Positions 46,204 to 64,000 of a stretch of 64,000 nt of DNA are shown here, piece after piece. Positions within the stretch are counted from its first letter, which is position 1. Each line of letters opens with the position of its first letter. The translations under genes were made by a program, and so were the position numbers. The stretch spans positions 2,976,001-3,040,000 of the forward strand of contig CAVNZM010000017.1 of NCBI GenBank assembly GCA_963693365.1, read 5' to 3'. Origin of the DNA: Amoebidium appalachense (taxonomy: Eukaryota > Ichthyosporea). The notes below the pieces were generated by a model, which worked only from the letters and a program-made list of their open reading frames with translations, ran no database searches and was not told the DNA's origin.

Positions 46204-47714
46204 ACACACACACACAGGCCAACGGCGGCTTGTCCATGTTCTTGACCTCCCCGACTAGGTCTTACTACTCATCCTCGCACGGCTCGGCACCTCATCACGC
46301 ATCTCACCAAGCACCGTGTGTCGCCGATTGTACGATTTGACACATTCCCCACGTTTGGGTAACATCTCCGTTCCGATTGTGTGGATTCGAGACAACCCGA
46401 CGACGAAAAGTATTGATGCGTTGGAGCGTTTCATCGTGCATTGGATGAAATGCATCGATTCCATAGAGTGCGAATGGGACTTGGCGAATGAAGAGTTCCA
46501 GAGGATGGTTTGTGTTCTTCGACAGGCCCGAAGATGAAAAGGCTGAGGATCACAGACAGGCAAGGAGGGGTACAAGAGCATTCTGCTCTCTTCCCATTCA
46601 TCATCCAGGGGTCAACATCGATCGAGAGCGTTTGGGTGATCAGGGACGTGTGATCAGGGACGTTGCTTGGAAACCACACGACCGCCAATGGAGCCCGGAA
46701 GACCACGATGCTGCGATCATGTGGTCCCTCATGGTGCTTAAATGTTCCTGATCGTCCCCGCATCTCAGAGACATGCATGTGGCGGGGTTCATGCTCTACC
46801 TCCTCCCTACGAACATACCTAGTCTTCACATCGGCCGGGTGGAATGCACAGCGACGTCCATGAGCATTTCCGACTTCTCCTTCATGTCTCATATATGGCC
46901 ACAGAATGCATTCAACCCCACGCCCAGCCCATTGACCAACCTCACGCGGCTGCACATTGATCGGCTGTACACGTTTGGGATCGGTGAGATCTCCGCTTTG
47001 GGCTTCTGCCGCAATCTAGAACGTCTGAAAATCGTTCACGTGTTACGGGAACCCAATAACAAGATCCAATTGGGCGAAATCGTGAGCCTCTCGCCGCTTT
47101 CGGCATGCACGCGGCTCACGTTCCTACAGGTGGCGCCGTGCGCGCTTGCAAACGACATCCCTTTTCTTCCCGCGCTGAAACGGCTCTGTGTATCCGTCCT
47201 GGGCGTGAAACCAGGCAAGACGGGGCTTCTTACGCCGGCGGGGATTCTTCTCATGACCACGTGCACGTCGTTGGGGATTTTCTTCCAAAGCCCTTCCCAT
47301 ATCGTTTCCCAGCGAGGGCAGGAACCAATCACGAACCTCGCTCCTATTCTCGGGTCGTTTCCGCGGCTCACCCGTCTTAATTTGTGGCTGCTTTTTCCAC
47401 CAATCGACGGTATCGAAAAACTGTCGGCGCTCACCAGCCTCGTTTTGGACGGCGGCATACCTTTGTGCCCCGTTTACCGCACTCTGTATTGCAGCCCTCC
47501 GCTGCAATTGATCGGTTCGTGTTCCCTGCTCAAGGATTTGCGCATAGCGACGCTCGATGGCGCGTCAGTCTCGGATCTTTCCTTTTTAGGAAAGTGTGCC
47601 GCCCTGCAGGTGTTGGCTCTGGAAGACCTGCCGTTGGTGGGTAATGACGTCATCTGTTTGCTGGCCGGCCTGCAAAGCCTGAGGTGGGACTTTCAACCCC
47701 TTTCCCCCCCCCCC

Positions 47715-47766
<52 letters not shown>

Positions 47767-47833
47767 ACCTCCTTCCCCCAAACTCTACAGCACTTTTCAA
47801 ACTCCCCCCGCTCCCCTCCTTGCCCGCATGGTG

Positions 47834-47970
47834 AAGGTGGGCTTTGCTTATAACGCATGCCCTTTGTCACCGTGCTCTTTTGTGGAAATGTGCTTGATGT
47901 GGGCCACTATGGATGTGTACTTCGTGCTCTGTGACACATGTGAAACCCCCCCCCCCCCCCCCCCCCCCTC
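47834..47970 (+). repeat. Dispersed repeat, F-box copy 3 intron 2
   Basis: AGGTGGGCTTTGCTTATAAC, ATGGATGTGTACTTCGTGC and TCTGTGACACATGTGAAA, then a C-run. Confidence 0.8.
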
Positions 47971-49263
47971 CCCCTATCCCCCACCCCAACCCACACGCAC
48001 ATTCCCAGCCACCACGTCACGTGCAGGACGCGCATAAGATCTGTACCAACCGTTAGGTCTTTCCGACACTCGTCAGCCTGCTAGGATGTCCGTGTACACA
48101 CACACAGGGAGAGGGAGGGAGGGAGGGATGGAGGGGGGGCAGGGAGGGAGGGAGGGAGGGAGGGGGAGAGGGAGGGAGGGAGGGAGAGCAACCATGTGCA
48201 CGATCACACACTCACACCCGCACACACACACACACTTAAGTATACCTATGAGCACGTACACACGGCCTCACATCAAAAACATGGGCACACACACACATGC
48301 CGCACGCAACACACATACATTGACACACAGACAGACTTAAGCTCACTAACATGCAGATGACTATATTCCCACACACATGCACATACAATCACATTTGTAG
48401 TCATCTACAGAACCCCCCCTCCCCCCCCTCCCCCCCCCCCCCCCTTCCCAAAAAAAAATAAAAATAAAAAATACACACACACACACACACACACACACCC
48501 ACCCACCCACCCATTTACACAGAAATCCACACGTACTCCCCCCCCTCCCCCCCCCCCCCCCTCTCCCAAACACCACCCACCCACCCAACCCCCCCCCCCA
48601 CCCCCTCCCCCCTCCCCGGCCCACCTCCCCCCCCCCCCTCCTCCCCGGCCACACACACACACACGTACACACACACAGAGAGAGAGACCTTACTCTTATT
48701 GGACTGCCTCTGACTACCGTTGCCTCCCTGAGCACCTGTCCGACCCTCTGCCGTCTGTTGCTGCAATCCATGCCCCCTTAAAGACATCTCTGCTCTGGCC
48801 CACTCTCGCTCCCTCGACCCGCACTACTTAAAGGTGCACTCGTGCGGTGTGTCTGATCTGCATGTGCAGCGCGCACAAGCACGCTTAAGGAGGGTAAGTG
48901 GTGTTGATGTTATTCTCTCCTCCCCATATCCTTTTTGTGCGTCGGTTATATGCTATACACCATATAAATCAATATTTGCCTCGATAATAATGTCTGGTTT
49001 CTCATGCTCGTGTGTTTGCCCCTTGGACTGCACGCACCACCAACCCTATTATTTACCCCCCTCCCCTCCCCTCCCTTCCACCCCTTCCCCCCCGCCCCCC
49101 CTTGCCCCCCCACCTCTCTCTCTCGCGGGCGCACGCTCCGAAGTGAATGGGTTGACATTCGGTTACTGTGTACTTCTTCCCCCCCCCCCCCCCCCCCCTC
49201 CCCCTCCTCCCCCCCCCCCCCCCCCCCCCCCCCCTCCCCCCTCCTCCTCCTCCTCCTCCTCCT

Positions 49264-49420
49264 CCTCTGAAGATGGGCTCTGCTTAAATGTACTCTTTGT
49301 GTGTGATTTGTACTCTGCATTGTGTTGTCCATCATGCATGTGTACTTCTGTAACTCTGCAACACATCCGCCCCTCCTCCTCCTCCCCCCCCTCCCCCCCC
49401 CCCCCCCCCCCCCCCCCCCC
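49264..49420 (+). repeat. Dispersed repeat, F-box copy 3 intron 3
   Basis: GAAGATGGGCTCTGCTTAAA, TCTGCATTGTGTTGTCC, ATGCATGTGTACTTCTG and CAACACATCCG, then C-rich sequence. Confidence 0.8.
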
Positions 49421-49840
49421 TTCCCCTCGGGGTGTGCCCGGCATCTTCCCTGCCTTTTCCGGAGACCCTGATGGGCTTTTTGTCTCTTTCTTTCAGGCCA
49501 ATTAAGTTCACCAAAGCACAAGTCCACACTGGCATTGCAGACTCGAATATTTGGTTTGCTCACGTGCATATTTGCGTATGCCCGTATTCACACATATTGA
49601 AACGCGCCCAATTATGAAGGCAACACGAAATATGAACGGTCGGTAGTGGCAAGAATTGATTGGTTTGTAGGGAGCCTGGTGGTGGTGGTGGTGGTGGTGG
49701 GGGTGGGGTGGGTGGGCATGTGTGTGTGTGTGTGTGTGTGTCACGGGGGGGGGAGGGGGGGGGGGGGGGTTCGTTAGCTGACCCACTTCCACTGTCTGCA
49801 GGCCCGTCCAAATGCCCACAGTAGGGACGCAAGTGCATGA

Positions 49841-50079
49841 ATATGCATTGGATCCCCCTCCTGAAGGTCTACTGAAGTGGTGGAAATTATCCAAAGGTCT
49901 TTTTCTGTTAGGGTCCTTCAAGGCAGCGGTTTTTTTTTGTTTTTTTTTGTTTGTTTGTTTGTTTGTTTGTTTGTTTGTGTGTGTGGTTTGTTTTGTTGCA
50001 GGTTGATCTTCTGGCAGATGATGATGGTTTTGATTGGTGTTTGGATTTTCTTTACCATCGTCTTTTTTCAATCCCTAAT

Positions 50080-50138
<59 letters not shown>

Positions 50139-50784
50139 TCTGTACGGTACCCCTGTATGCATGCGTGTTGTGCACGTGGGAAGCAGGATAGGAAGGATGG
50201 GGGCAAGGGGGGAGGGGGGTAGGGAGGGAGGGGGGTAGAATTATTTGACGTTTTCTGGTTATGTATAATAGTCCTTACCACGGAAATGTGTGTGTTGTGG
50301 AATGTAGGGACTCGGAAGAATGGAGAGCGGGAGGGGGGGGGTTAAATTCTGGTTATGTATAGTAGTCGTTACAATAGAAACATGAATGAATATTTGGAGA
50401 GAGAAAGTAGGTTTGTAGATGGCAAATGCATCCGTTTGTATATTAATGATAAATGATATTGATTATATATATATTTACAGTACATGAATAAACCGGCAAC
50501 AGTTAACATTCGAGTCTGACGCGTACGTACGCATGGGCCTGCCAGAGTGAAATTCGAAAGAACGGGCGCGATGACGTCTTCCTTCTTGGCTGTAGTGCAC
50601 CCGGTGCACTTTCGTATGGTGGACATTCAGACATGTACGGAATAAATGCCAGTCTGGAATATATGTTACCCTCGTACATACACGTGCCTGCAGCTATTGG
50701 ATTTTAAAAATAATATTGATAAAAAAAATTATGAGTTCGAGACTATGTGGGTGCGTGCAGGTCTGGAAAATCATTTGCCCACAG

Positions 50785-50824
<40 letters not shown>

Positions 50825-51865
50825 CGGTGTGTGTGTCCGGGGCCGGGGGGGAAGCCGAGGGGGCGGGGGAAGGTCTTTCACTGAGGCGTGACAGTGTGTG
50901 GGTCCGGGTAAACTTTGTGAATGACTGGCCGGAATAAAGGTTGAGCGCAATGAGCGCAAACACACTACTAGGGAACATCTGCAGGTGAGTCCAAGATGGG
51001 CCGCTTCAAGTTTGTGAAACTTATGACGTTGCATATGAAACTTTGTTCGACGATGAAATATCGGTGATAGGGAAATACAGGAAGTTTTGGCATGCAAAAG
51101 TATAGGTATTATCGCGGAACAAGCAAAAAAGTCATAACAACAACAACAAAAAAAAATAGGAATAGAATAAATACGTAACTGGACCCGGTGTTGGTAGGCA
51201 CCGAGGAAAAACACCGATTATATTTAATTCATAACATGCACGAGAATTATTGACACAGTTTTGCACGACGGCAGAGGGTGTGTAAAAAAAAAAAACACGT
51301 ATTGGCAGTCGCCACGTTTTCATTTTCTGCTTGAACAAGTGAGCAAAACACAAAGGAGATTCCAAGAGTGTCGGGCGTTTATTTCTCACAGCCGAGCAGC
51401 GTAACCTACAGGGGGCATACACGCCAGCCGCCGTTTACATTCACACACACACATATCCTAATCCTACGCGCAAAGACCATGCCACACCTACAAGGTGCGG
51501 TAATACAAAACCAAAAACACAACAACCCTGCACAGAAAAAATGTAACTTTGCAGCCGCGGACACCTCTAGGAAAGTATAAAATGACACGTACACGAACAT
51601 GGTACACGCACACCGCACCTAAAAACACACACACACACACAATACCACCCTGTCTAATAGCAGGCATAGAATACGAGCACAGGTCAGCTCTTATCCACCA
51701 CGCCCGCCTTCTTCATCCAGGCTCAATCTTTTTTTTTTTTTTCCTTTCTTTTTTCGTTTTTCTTTTGGGAAAGGGGGGTCAACTCCAAAATACTCCAAAC
51801 TCCTAAAACCAAAAACAACCTATATTAACCCAAACCAACACAATCCTTTAACCCTCTACCCACAC
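49841..51865. other. Spacer between the F-box array and the poly(A)-binding protein gene
   Basis: Includes the end of the third duplication unit, plus-strand AATAAA signals at about 50640 and 50932, and, at 51378-51384 on the minus strand, an AATAAA that would give the poly(A)-binding protein mRNA a 3' UTR of about 490 nt. I found no further exon. Confidence 0.55.
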
Positions 51866-57951
<6,086 letters not shown>

Positions 57952-57960
<9 letters not shown>

Positions 57961-58145
57961 CTCACGTTGCAGGGAAGACATGATGTGCGAGTTCAATCAT
58001 TTTACAAGGAAGACATAATGTGAGAGTTCAACTTGATGATCATATTGCAAGGAAGATATGATGTGCGAGTTCAATCACGTAACCAGGTTGCAAGGAAGAC
58101 ACGTTGTGCGAGTTTAATCGTGTTGCAAGGAAGACATGATGTGAC
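57952..58145 (+). repeat. Degenerate tandem repeat, about five units
   Basis: GAGTTCAATC followed by GTTGCAAGGAAGACATGATG recurs with variable spacing of 35-50 bp. Units differ by point changes, so it is older than the exact two-copy duplications elsewhere. Confidence 0.8.
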
Positions 58146-60356
58146 GAACATGTGCATTTTCAATCGGTGGAGAGAAGACCGTAAAGTTGGTTCTCATTCA
58201 GTAGTTATGGCTATAGAAGAAAGTAACTTAGCTATGTGCTTTATAAGCTCTATCATGTTGCAAGACGGCTTTCGAGCCTGGGTACACCTTCCGCTGGGGA
58301 TCGTTACGGAAGAAAGTCATTTGTGACAACAGTTATGGGCAGGGCAGGTACAGTGTACCTACGTGCCGATGTTTGCAAGGGAAGGGGGTGGAGCAGTGAG
58401 AGGTAGGGGCACGTGGTTTGGTTGTGGAATGATATGATGGCTCCAGGAAGGGTTTTTTTTGATGGGCGAGGGGGAGGTGAGGTTCCGGAGAGAGTTTGGA
58501 GTTCGGAGTTTTGGGAGAGGGGACGGGTGGTGTGCGGCTTGGGTGTGTGTATGCAATTTTTTTATTTTTTTATTTTTGGGGGGGGGGGGTGGGGGGGGGA
58601 GGTGGGGAGGGATTGGGGCTGGGTGGAAGCTTACAGAAAGGGGCGAAGGCATTCTTTGTAACGGCTGTAGGTTGCCGGCTTGTGATGGTGGAAAACACTG
58701 TTTCTGCTGCCCCCTACTGCGCTTGTTGGTTGGGGTTCGAAGTTGATTGTCTTTTTTTAAGGGGGAGAAGAGGGTGGGGATTTGGCCGGGGTGGGCCTGG
58801 GGGGGGGGGGGGGGGAGTTGACCACAGGATGAGGTGCATGTTTCTTGGTTTACGTATTCTAAGGTGGTTTGCTCGTTTAACAGTCCTTGTGTGTGCATAT
58901 CCGTGGGTATATGGTTGCTGCATGGTTCGTGGCTGTGTGTGTGTGTGTTGTTGTGGTGATGGTAGTGGGTGGGTCGATGGATGTTGTGGTGGGGAGGGGG
59001 GGGAAGGGGGATTGTGCATGCCACCTGTTCTTGTAATGGTTTCATGTTGTGGAGGGGGGGGGGAGGGAGGAGGATCCGGAGGGGAGGGGATTGTGCATGT
59101 TACCGATCCTCACCTGTCTGGTAGCTGAATGAACTTGAAGGATGCGACTAAAATGTACGCTGGGGTTTTGCTGCTTGAATCGTGTCTCTGTTTTTGGTGT
59201 TCACCTTTAAACTGTGGTTGATTAATCTTCTGTTTCTTATTGTGTGTGCGTGTGTTGTAGATTAGGGGGTGGTTGTGACGGGGGAGGGGAAAGGGGGGTA
59301 GGACTCATGGGGGGGGGGGGGGGGTGGGGAGAGAGAGAGAGAGGGAGGGAGGAAGGACTCATTGGCAACCACAACCAACTGGAATCTTTCCACCTTCTTT
59401 TATCTTACAATCTACTGTCTAGTGTAGGGTGGACAGCCGATGGTAGGACGGTGCAAACAATTAGAGCCCCACGTGTATGGAGGGGGGGGGGGGGCAGGAG
59501 GGGTGAGAGGGAGGGGGGGGGGGGGGGGGGGCACGGTGAGAGTTAAAGTGACTGCAAAAAGCTGGAATAGCGTGTGTTTCGTTTATTACCCTCCCTATCT
59601 TGTTGGATCTTATTGTCTTTTCTACGGGCTCTTGAAGGGAACGAAGAGTTATCCCCCCCCCCCCCCCGCCCAAGATGTGTGTGTGTGTGTGTGTGTTGGG
59701 TGGGGGGGTTGAGGGGGTAATGGAAATATGCAGGTGGTTTTCGCTGTCTTCTAGGGCAAAGAGGTTAGTGTGTGTATGTGTGTGTGTAGAAGGGGGGTGG
59801 GGATGGGGGGGAGGGGGGAGTTTCAAGGATCGGACTCAGCTGGGATTGGATAACCTGGTCAGAGACGTAACACATAGGTCTTTTGTGTCAGGAATGATTG
59901 GAGCAGTGCACGCTCATATCAAGACGAGACTATTGTGGATCGTGTTAGTTTTGGATACGAAACTCAGCCTCTAAAGGTTGTGTCGTCGTATACAGGGGTG
60001 AGGGTAATTTGGTATTCTGGAAGTTTTAGATTCTATGGTAGAATTTTCGAGACGTTGAAGATTCAACTAACTAGCCATGTCATATCAGTTAAGGTTGTGT
60101 TCCATTTGTCCTTGTGGCTTTGGGGGGTCTGGAACTGGGATTTTGGCTGGCTAGTGCCGTAATTCACGTGATCTTGTATACGGCCTACCCATGTATGTAT
60201 GAGCCTTGATAGGCTGGGCGGCAACAAATAAATAAACCTGACAACAGATGAAGAGGGTCGGTGGTGTCGATGTCTTTTGCTGGCGTCTTGCAAAATTACA
60301 GGGATATGTTTTTCTGTGGGTGGGTGGTGGTGCATGTGGTGGTTGTGTCGATGTCT

Positions 60357-60391
<35 letters not shown>

Positions 60392-60429
60392 CCCCCCTCC
60401 CCCCCCCCCCCATTCCCCCCACCCCTTAC
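58146..60429. other. G-rich spacer, no recognised gene
   Basis: Several G-runs (58577-58610, 58799-58815, 59310-59325 and 59480-59532). The part 59825-60240 is complex sequence ending in AAATAAATAAA at about 60226-60236, which could be the 3' end of a plus-strand transcript; its open frames resemble nothing I know. Confidence 0.45.
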
Positions 60430-60617
60430 TTTTTATGTATGGCTTGCACTCTGCATCGTGTTATCCGTTGTTCATGTGTACTTCGCACTTCATGACGCGT
60501 TCAAACCCCGCATGGCTGATGCTGCATACTTGAATGTTTGCCTTTGCATGTGTCCTGCACCATGCTTCTCATCGTGTATGCGTACTTCGTACTGTGTTCC
60601 GCATTCAAAACCCCCCC
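60430..60617 (+). repeat. Two adjacent dispersed-repeat copies, one joined to the other's tail
   Basis: The first copy (GCACTCTGCATCGTGTTATC ... CATGACGCGTTCAAACCCC) ends in C and is followed directly at 60509 by a second, truncated copy starting CGCATGGCTGATGCTGC and ending CGCATTCAAAACCCCCCC. The second is identical over about 108 bp to 60962-61070. Confidence 0.85.
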
Positions 60618-60785
60618 TGTCTTCTTTCAGAGGTGTCCTTTCAGGACAGACCACTGTGTGGAGACATCTTTACTTCCATGCAACCGGGCATGGTTGCTCT
60701 GTGTCGTGCATCTGTAAGCACATACGCGTTTGTCGCTGCACTGCATTAGTTTGCACATACATCTTCACCGTTTTGCTCACCTTGC

Positions 60786-61088
60786 TTGCATAAGCAACCC
60801 TGCTCGTCTTTGATCAAGACGGGTTGACCCACCCAAGTTCAGTTGATGCTGCTGTCTGAGTTGGAGCGTCGTATATACGCGGGCTAAGGGGTCGAAACTC
60901 AGACGCAATTGATGACTTGGGCCCTCCCTGAGGATGGGCTCTGCTTATGACGCATACTGTGCGCATGGCTGATGCTGCATACTTGAATGTTTGCCTTTGC
61001 ATGTGTCCTGCACCATGCTTCTCATCGTGTATGCGTACTTCGTACTGTGTTCCGCATTCAAAACCCCCCCCCCCCCCCCCCCCCCCCC
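60786..61088 (+). repeat. Dispersed structured repeat, long copy A
   Basis: Starts CAACCCTGCTCGTCTTTGA. The first hairpin is CGTCTT/AAGACG. The main stem is CCCAAGT / ACTTGGG outside and GTCTGAGTT / AACTCAGAC inside, with TAAGGGGTCGAAAC at the inner right side. The body GAGGATGGGCTCTGCTTATG follows and ends CGCATTCAAAACC with a long C-run. GGGTCGAAACT loosely resembles a pol III B box. Confidence 0.8.
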
Positions 61089-61238
61089 TAGTCACTTTGA
61101 GTGCTGTCTCCCTGCGGCCCGGCTCAACATACCTCGTATGTTGCCGCAGGCGACAGTCACTAGACAAAGTGTCTGATTGCCCAAACAAATTTAAATCTAC
61201 AGCAGATGGTTAGTTAAAAGTCGCATAATAATTTAACG

Positions 61239-61367
61239 CCGTGTTCCTATTGCCCAACAACAAAAGTGCGGAAGCGTTCCTAGTGCCCATCAGAAGTACG
61301 GAAGCGTTCCTATTGCCCATCAGGAAAATAAACTTTAATAAAGCGTTCCGATTGCCCATCAGAATTA
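61239..61367 (+). repeat. Imperfect tandem repeat, four units of about 30-39 bp
   Basis: AGCGTTCCTATTGCCCATCA is repeated four times with small changes; unit 3 carries an insertion containing two AATAA(A) words. Confidence 0.8.
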
Positions 61368-61835
61368 CATAGACCTGGCTGGAGACGTCCCGCGGCGTAG
61401 TAGTGCTCAGCCACTTACGTAAGCCATTGGGTACATAGCCTTGGAGACTACCCTCCCCCCCCCCCCTCTCTCTCTCTCAGCCCTCTCTGTGTGTGCGTGT
61501 GTGCGTGCGTGCTTGCTTCTGTGCCTTTTTCCGGGGGGCCGGAGGGGGGGGGGGGGAAGGGACAGAGAACCAGCTTGTTACATGTGGTGGGTGAGGGGGG
61601 ATTTGGGAAGGGCGTGTGTGGGGATGAGGGGGATCATGACTCGGAAGGGGGTTGCAACAACATCAGTGAGTCACTCTTCCAGCATTTGAGCACCCACACA
61701 CATTTTCGGAAATTCGCACGTGGGGCCCATCGTTCACAACCTCTGGCAACTCAATACATATACGTACATGTCACATCTCCACACACGAAAAACCTCACAG
61801 GCATATGCCCGCGCGCATGCACACACCACACACAC

Positions 61836-61904
<69 letters not shown>

Positions 61905-62995
61905 CAGTGCAAGAGAGCTGGTACCTCTAGCGTCACAAAGTCACCTTCTTTAAGCCCCTTAAAAAAATTATATTGTAGTCTTTGAAACAAGGCAGATCTA
62001 TATAGCTGTATGTTGGCGAATGAACAATCTATCTGTGCGCTAATACACACACGAGTGCACAAAGACTCACATCATGTGTTAATTTCACAGCGGTCCCGTA
62101 TGTCTGTGTATCCATGTGCGAATGTGTATGCATGGGGTTGTTGACATGTGCCTGTGTGAATATGATCAGCACGCATGCACGCACGAGTCTGTGAAAACCT
62201 GTGGGTATATGCGCATGTGTGTGTTTGATCATGAGGGGTGTGTGTGTTTGTGTGCATATGTGTGTGTGTTGGGGGGGGGGGGGGAAGGGGGGATGACTCT
62301 AAGCTACTAGCCACCGGTGTAATGGTGAGGTTCATGTCTTGAGCCAGCTTTTGCAACTCAAGTTTACTGTGTGCAGCTGCTTATCTAATGCATCATCTTA
62401 GTGGCTGTGCTCGCGTGCACCAAGCACTGAGCCAGACCGAACTTGAAAGGAATATAGATTGACGTCGACAATGCAAGCATTCTGCTGTCATACTTAGCAT
62501 TGCGCCAGCATATCATCCTGGACTTATCCGGACTTATGACAACCCACCGGGGGTATCTTCTTTGCTACAGCTTGAATGCACCATCTCTGCATCCATGTCA
62601 TGCACACACCAACACACACACACACACACACACGTCGATTGCAGTATTTTCTAATTCTGCAACGTGGTATCTAAATAACCACCAAATCAAACCTTGTATC
62701 TAGACAGGTTACGTACTAGGTTATCCATCTAAAAACAAGCACCCCAACCTACCAACAATGCCAATATAACTTTGTGTATAGGTTAATAATCACCACCAAC
62801 AAAAACCAAACCAACCACTCATGATCATACCACCGCTTGGAGTATAAACCTAATATTAGGTTAACGATGCTTGTCCAACCTAACCAAACATTTAGCCAAT
62901 AACGCCACCATTTTAAACCTATTCCAGCGGTGCTTGTCCAACCTAACCGACCAATCACATCACCCGTTATAAAACCTAAAGCCAGTTGAGAAAAT
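61368..62995. other. Spacer downstream of alanine aminotransferase
   Basis: Contains a CA array at 61805-61903 and GT/G-rich sequence near 62200-62290. Two minus-strand stretches look weakly protein-like (around 61905-61965 and 62300-62375), but neither joins into a gene I can support. Confidence 0.45.

Positions 62996-64000
<1,005 letters not shown>

Larger units (their letters stand above)
45520..49840 (+). pseudogene. F-box/LRR gene copy 3, decayed
   Basis: All four exons can be traced (about 45520-45572, 46218-47683, 48685-48893 and 49802-49840) with splice sites in place. The start region is altered: the sequence equivalent to GGATGGTGTTG reads GGAATGTGTTT, which moves the ATG out of frame. 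An in-frame TAG at 46256-46258 replaces an Asp codon in the F-box (LPD*VLLL). One base is missing near 46505, and a 14-bp duplication at 46636-46663 shifts the frame again. The LRR half from 46773 onward is still open and close to copy 2, so decay looks recent. Translation of a full protein is not possible as written. Confidence 0.9.
45090..50280 (+). repeat. Tandem segmental duplication, unit 3 of 3
   Basis: Contains the F-box/LRR pseudogene. Its promoter and exon 1 resemble unit 1 most, whereas its exon 2 and 3' flank resemble unit 2. Confidence 0.8.

Noticed and set aside
50369-50626. 85-codon minus-strand ORF starting MSTIRKCTGCTTAKK
   Set aside because: No family resemblance, AT-rich second half, and no promoter or poly(A) signal in place.
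62300-62380. Minus-strand stretch KLELQKLAQDMNLTIT, faintly like a DDE transposase segment
   Set aside because: Too short, no continuation on either side, and the resemblance could be chance.

Overview
The window is nuclear DNA from a eukaryote with introns, most likely a unicellular one. It encodes typical eukaryotic proteins: SPT6, a cytoplasmic poly(A)-binding protein with four RRMs and an MLLE domain, F-box/LRR proteins, a TATDN1-type nuclease, an ISOC-type isochorismatase-like hydrolase and alanine aminotransferase. Introns are GT-AG, with one GC-AG, and the standard code fits every gene. Between exons the DNA is dominated by poly-G/poly-C runs up to 70 nt, long GT/CA arrays and purine-only blocks. 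I cannot name the species from sequence alone.

Layout. 1-0.66 kb: two SPT6 exons (+) that stop abruptly. 1.1-2.8 kb: TATA/CCAAT promoter and a frameshifted trypsin-like protease gene (+). 2.8-5.2 kb: low-complexity spacer. 5.2-12.1 kb: secreted polysaccharide deacetylase resembling fungal Agd3 (CE18), nine coding exons (-), plus an in-frame leader exon. 13.1-23.3 kb: TATDN1-like nuclease, eleven exons over 10 kb (+). 24.6-24.9 kb: possible small two-exon gene (-). 26.7-31.6 kb: isochorismatase-like hydrolase (-). 31.7-50.3 kb: three tandem copies of a roughly 6 kb unit, each with an F-box/LRR gene (+); the first two are intact (584 aa each) and the third is a pseudogene. 51.9-57.0 kb: poly(A)-binding protein gene, eight exons (-). 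57.0-63.0 kb: spacer rich in dispersed repeats. 63.0-64.0 kb: last two exons of alanine aminotransferase (-), continuing beyond the window.

The genes are housekeeping or secreted functions with no shared pathway. The parts that stand out are: a dispersed, often poly(C)-tailed repeat whose two long copies keep the same hairpin through paired base changes; the F-box/LRR triplication that carries this repeat in the same introns of every copy; frequent use of (CA)n directly before the 3' splice site; and many two-copy tandem duplications of 30-100 bp, some covering splice sites. Two one-base homopolymer shifts in the otherwise normal poly(A)-binding protein gene suggest residual sequencing errors, so other frameshifts here should be read with care.
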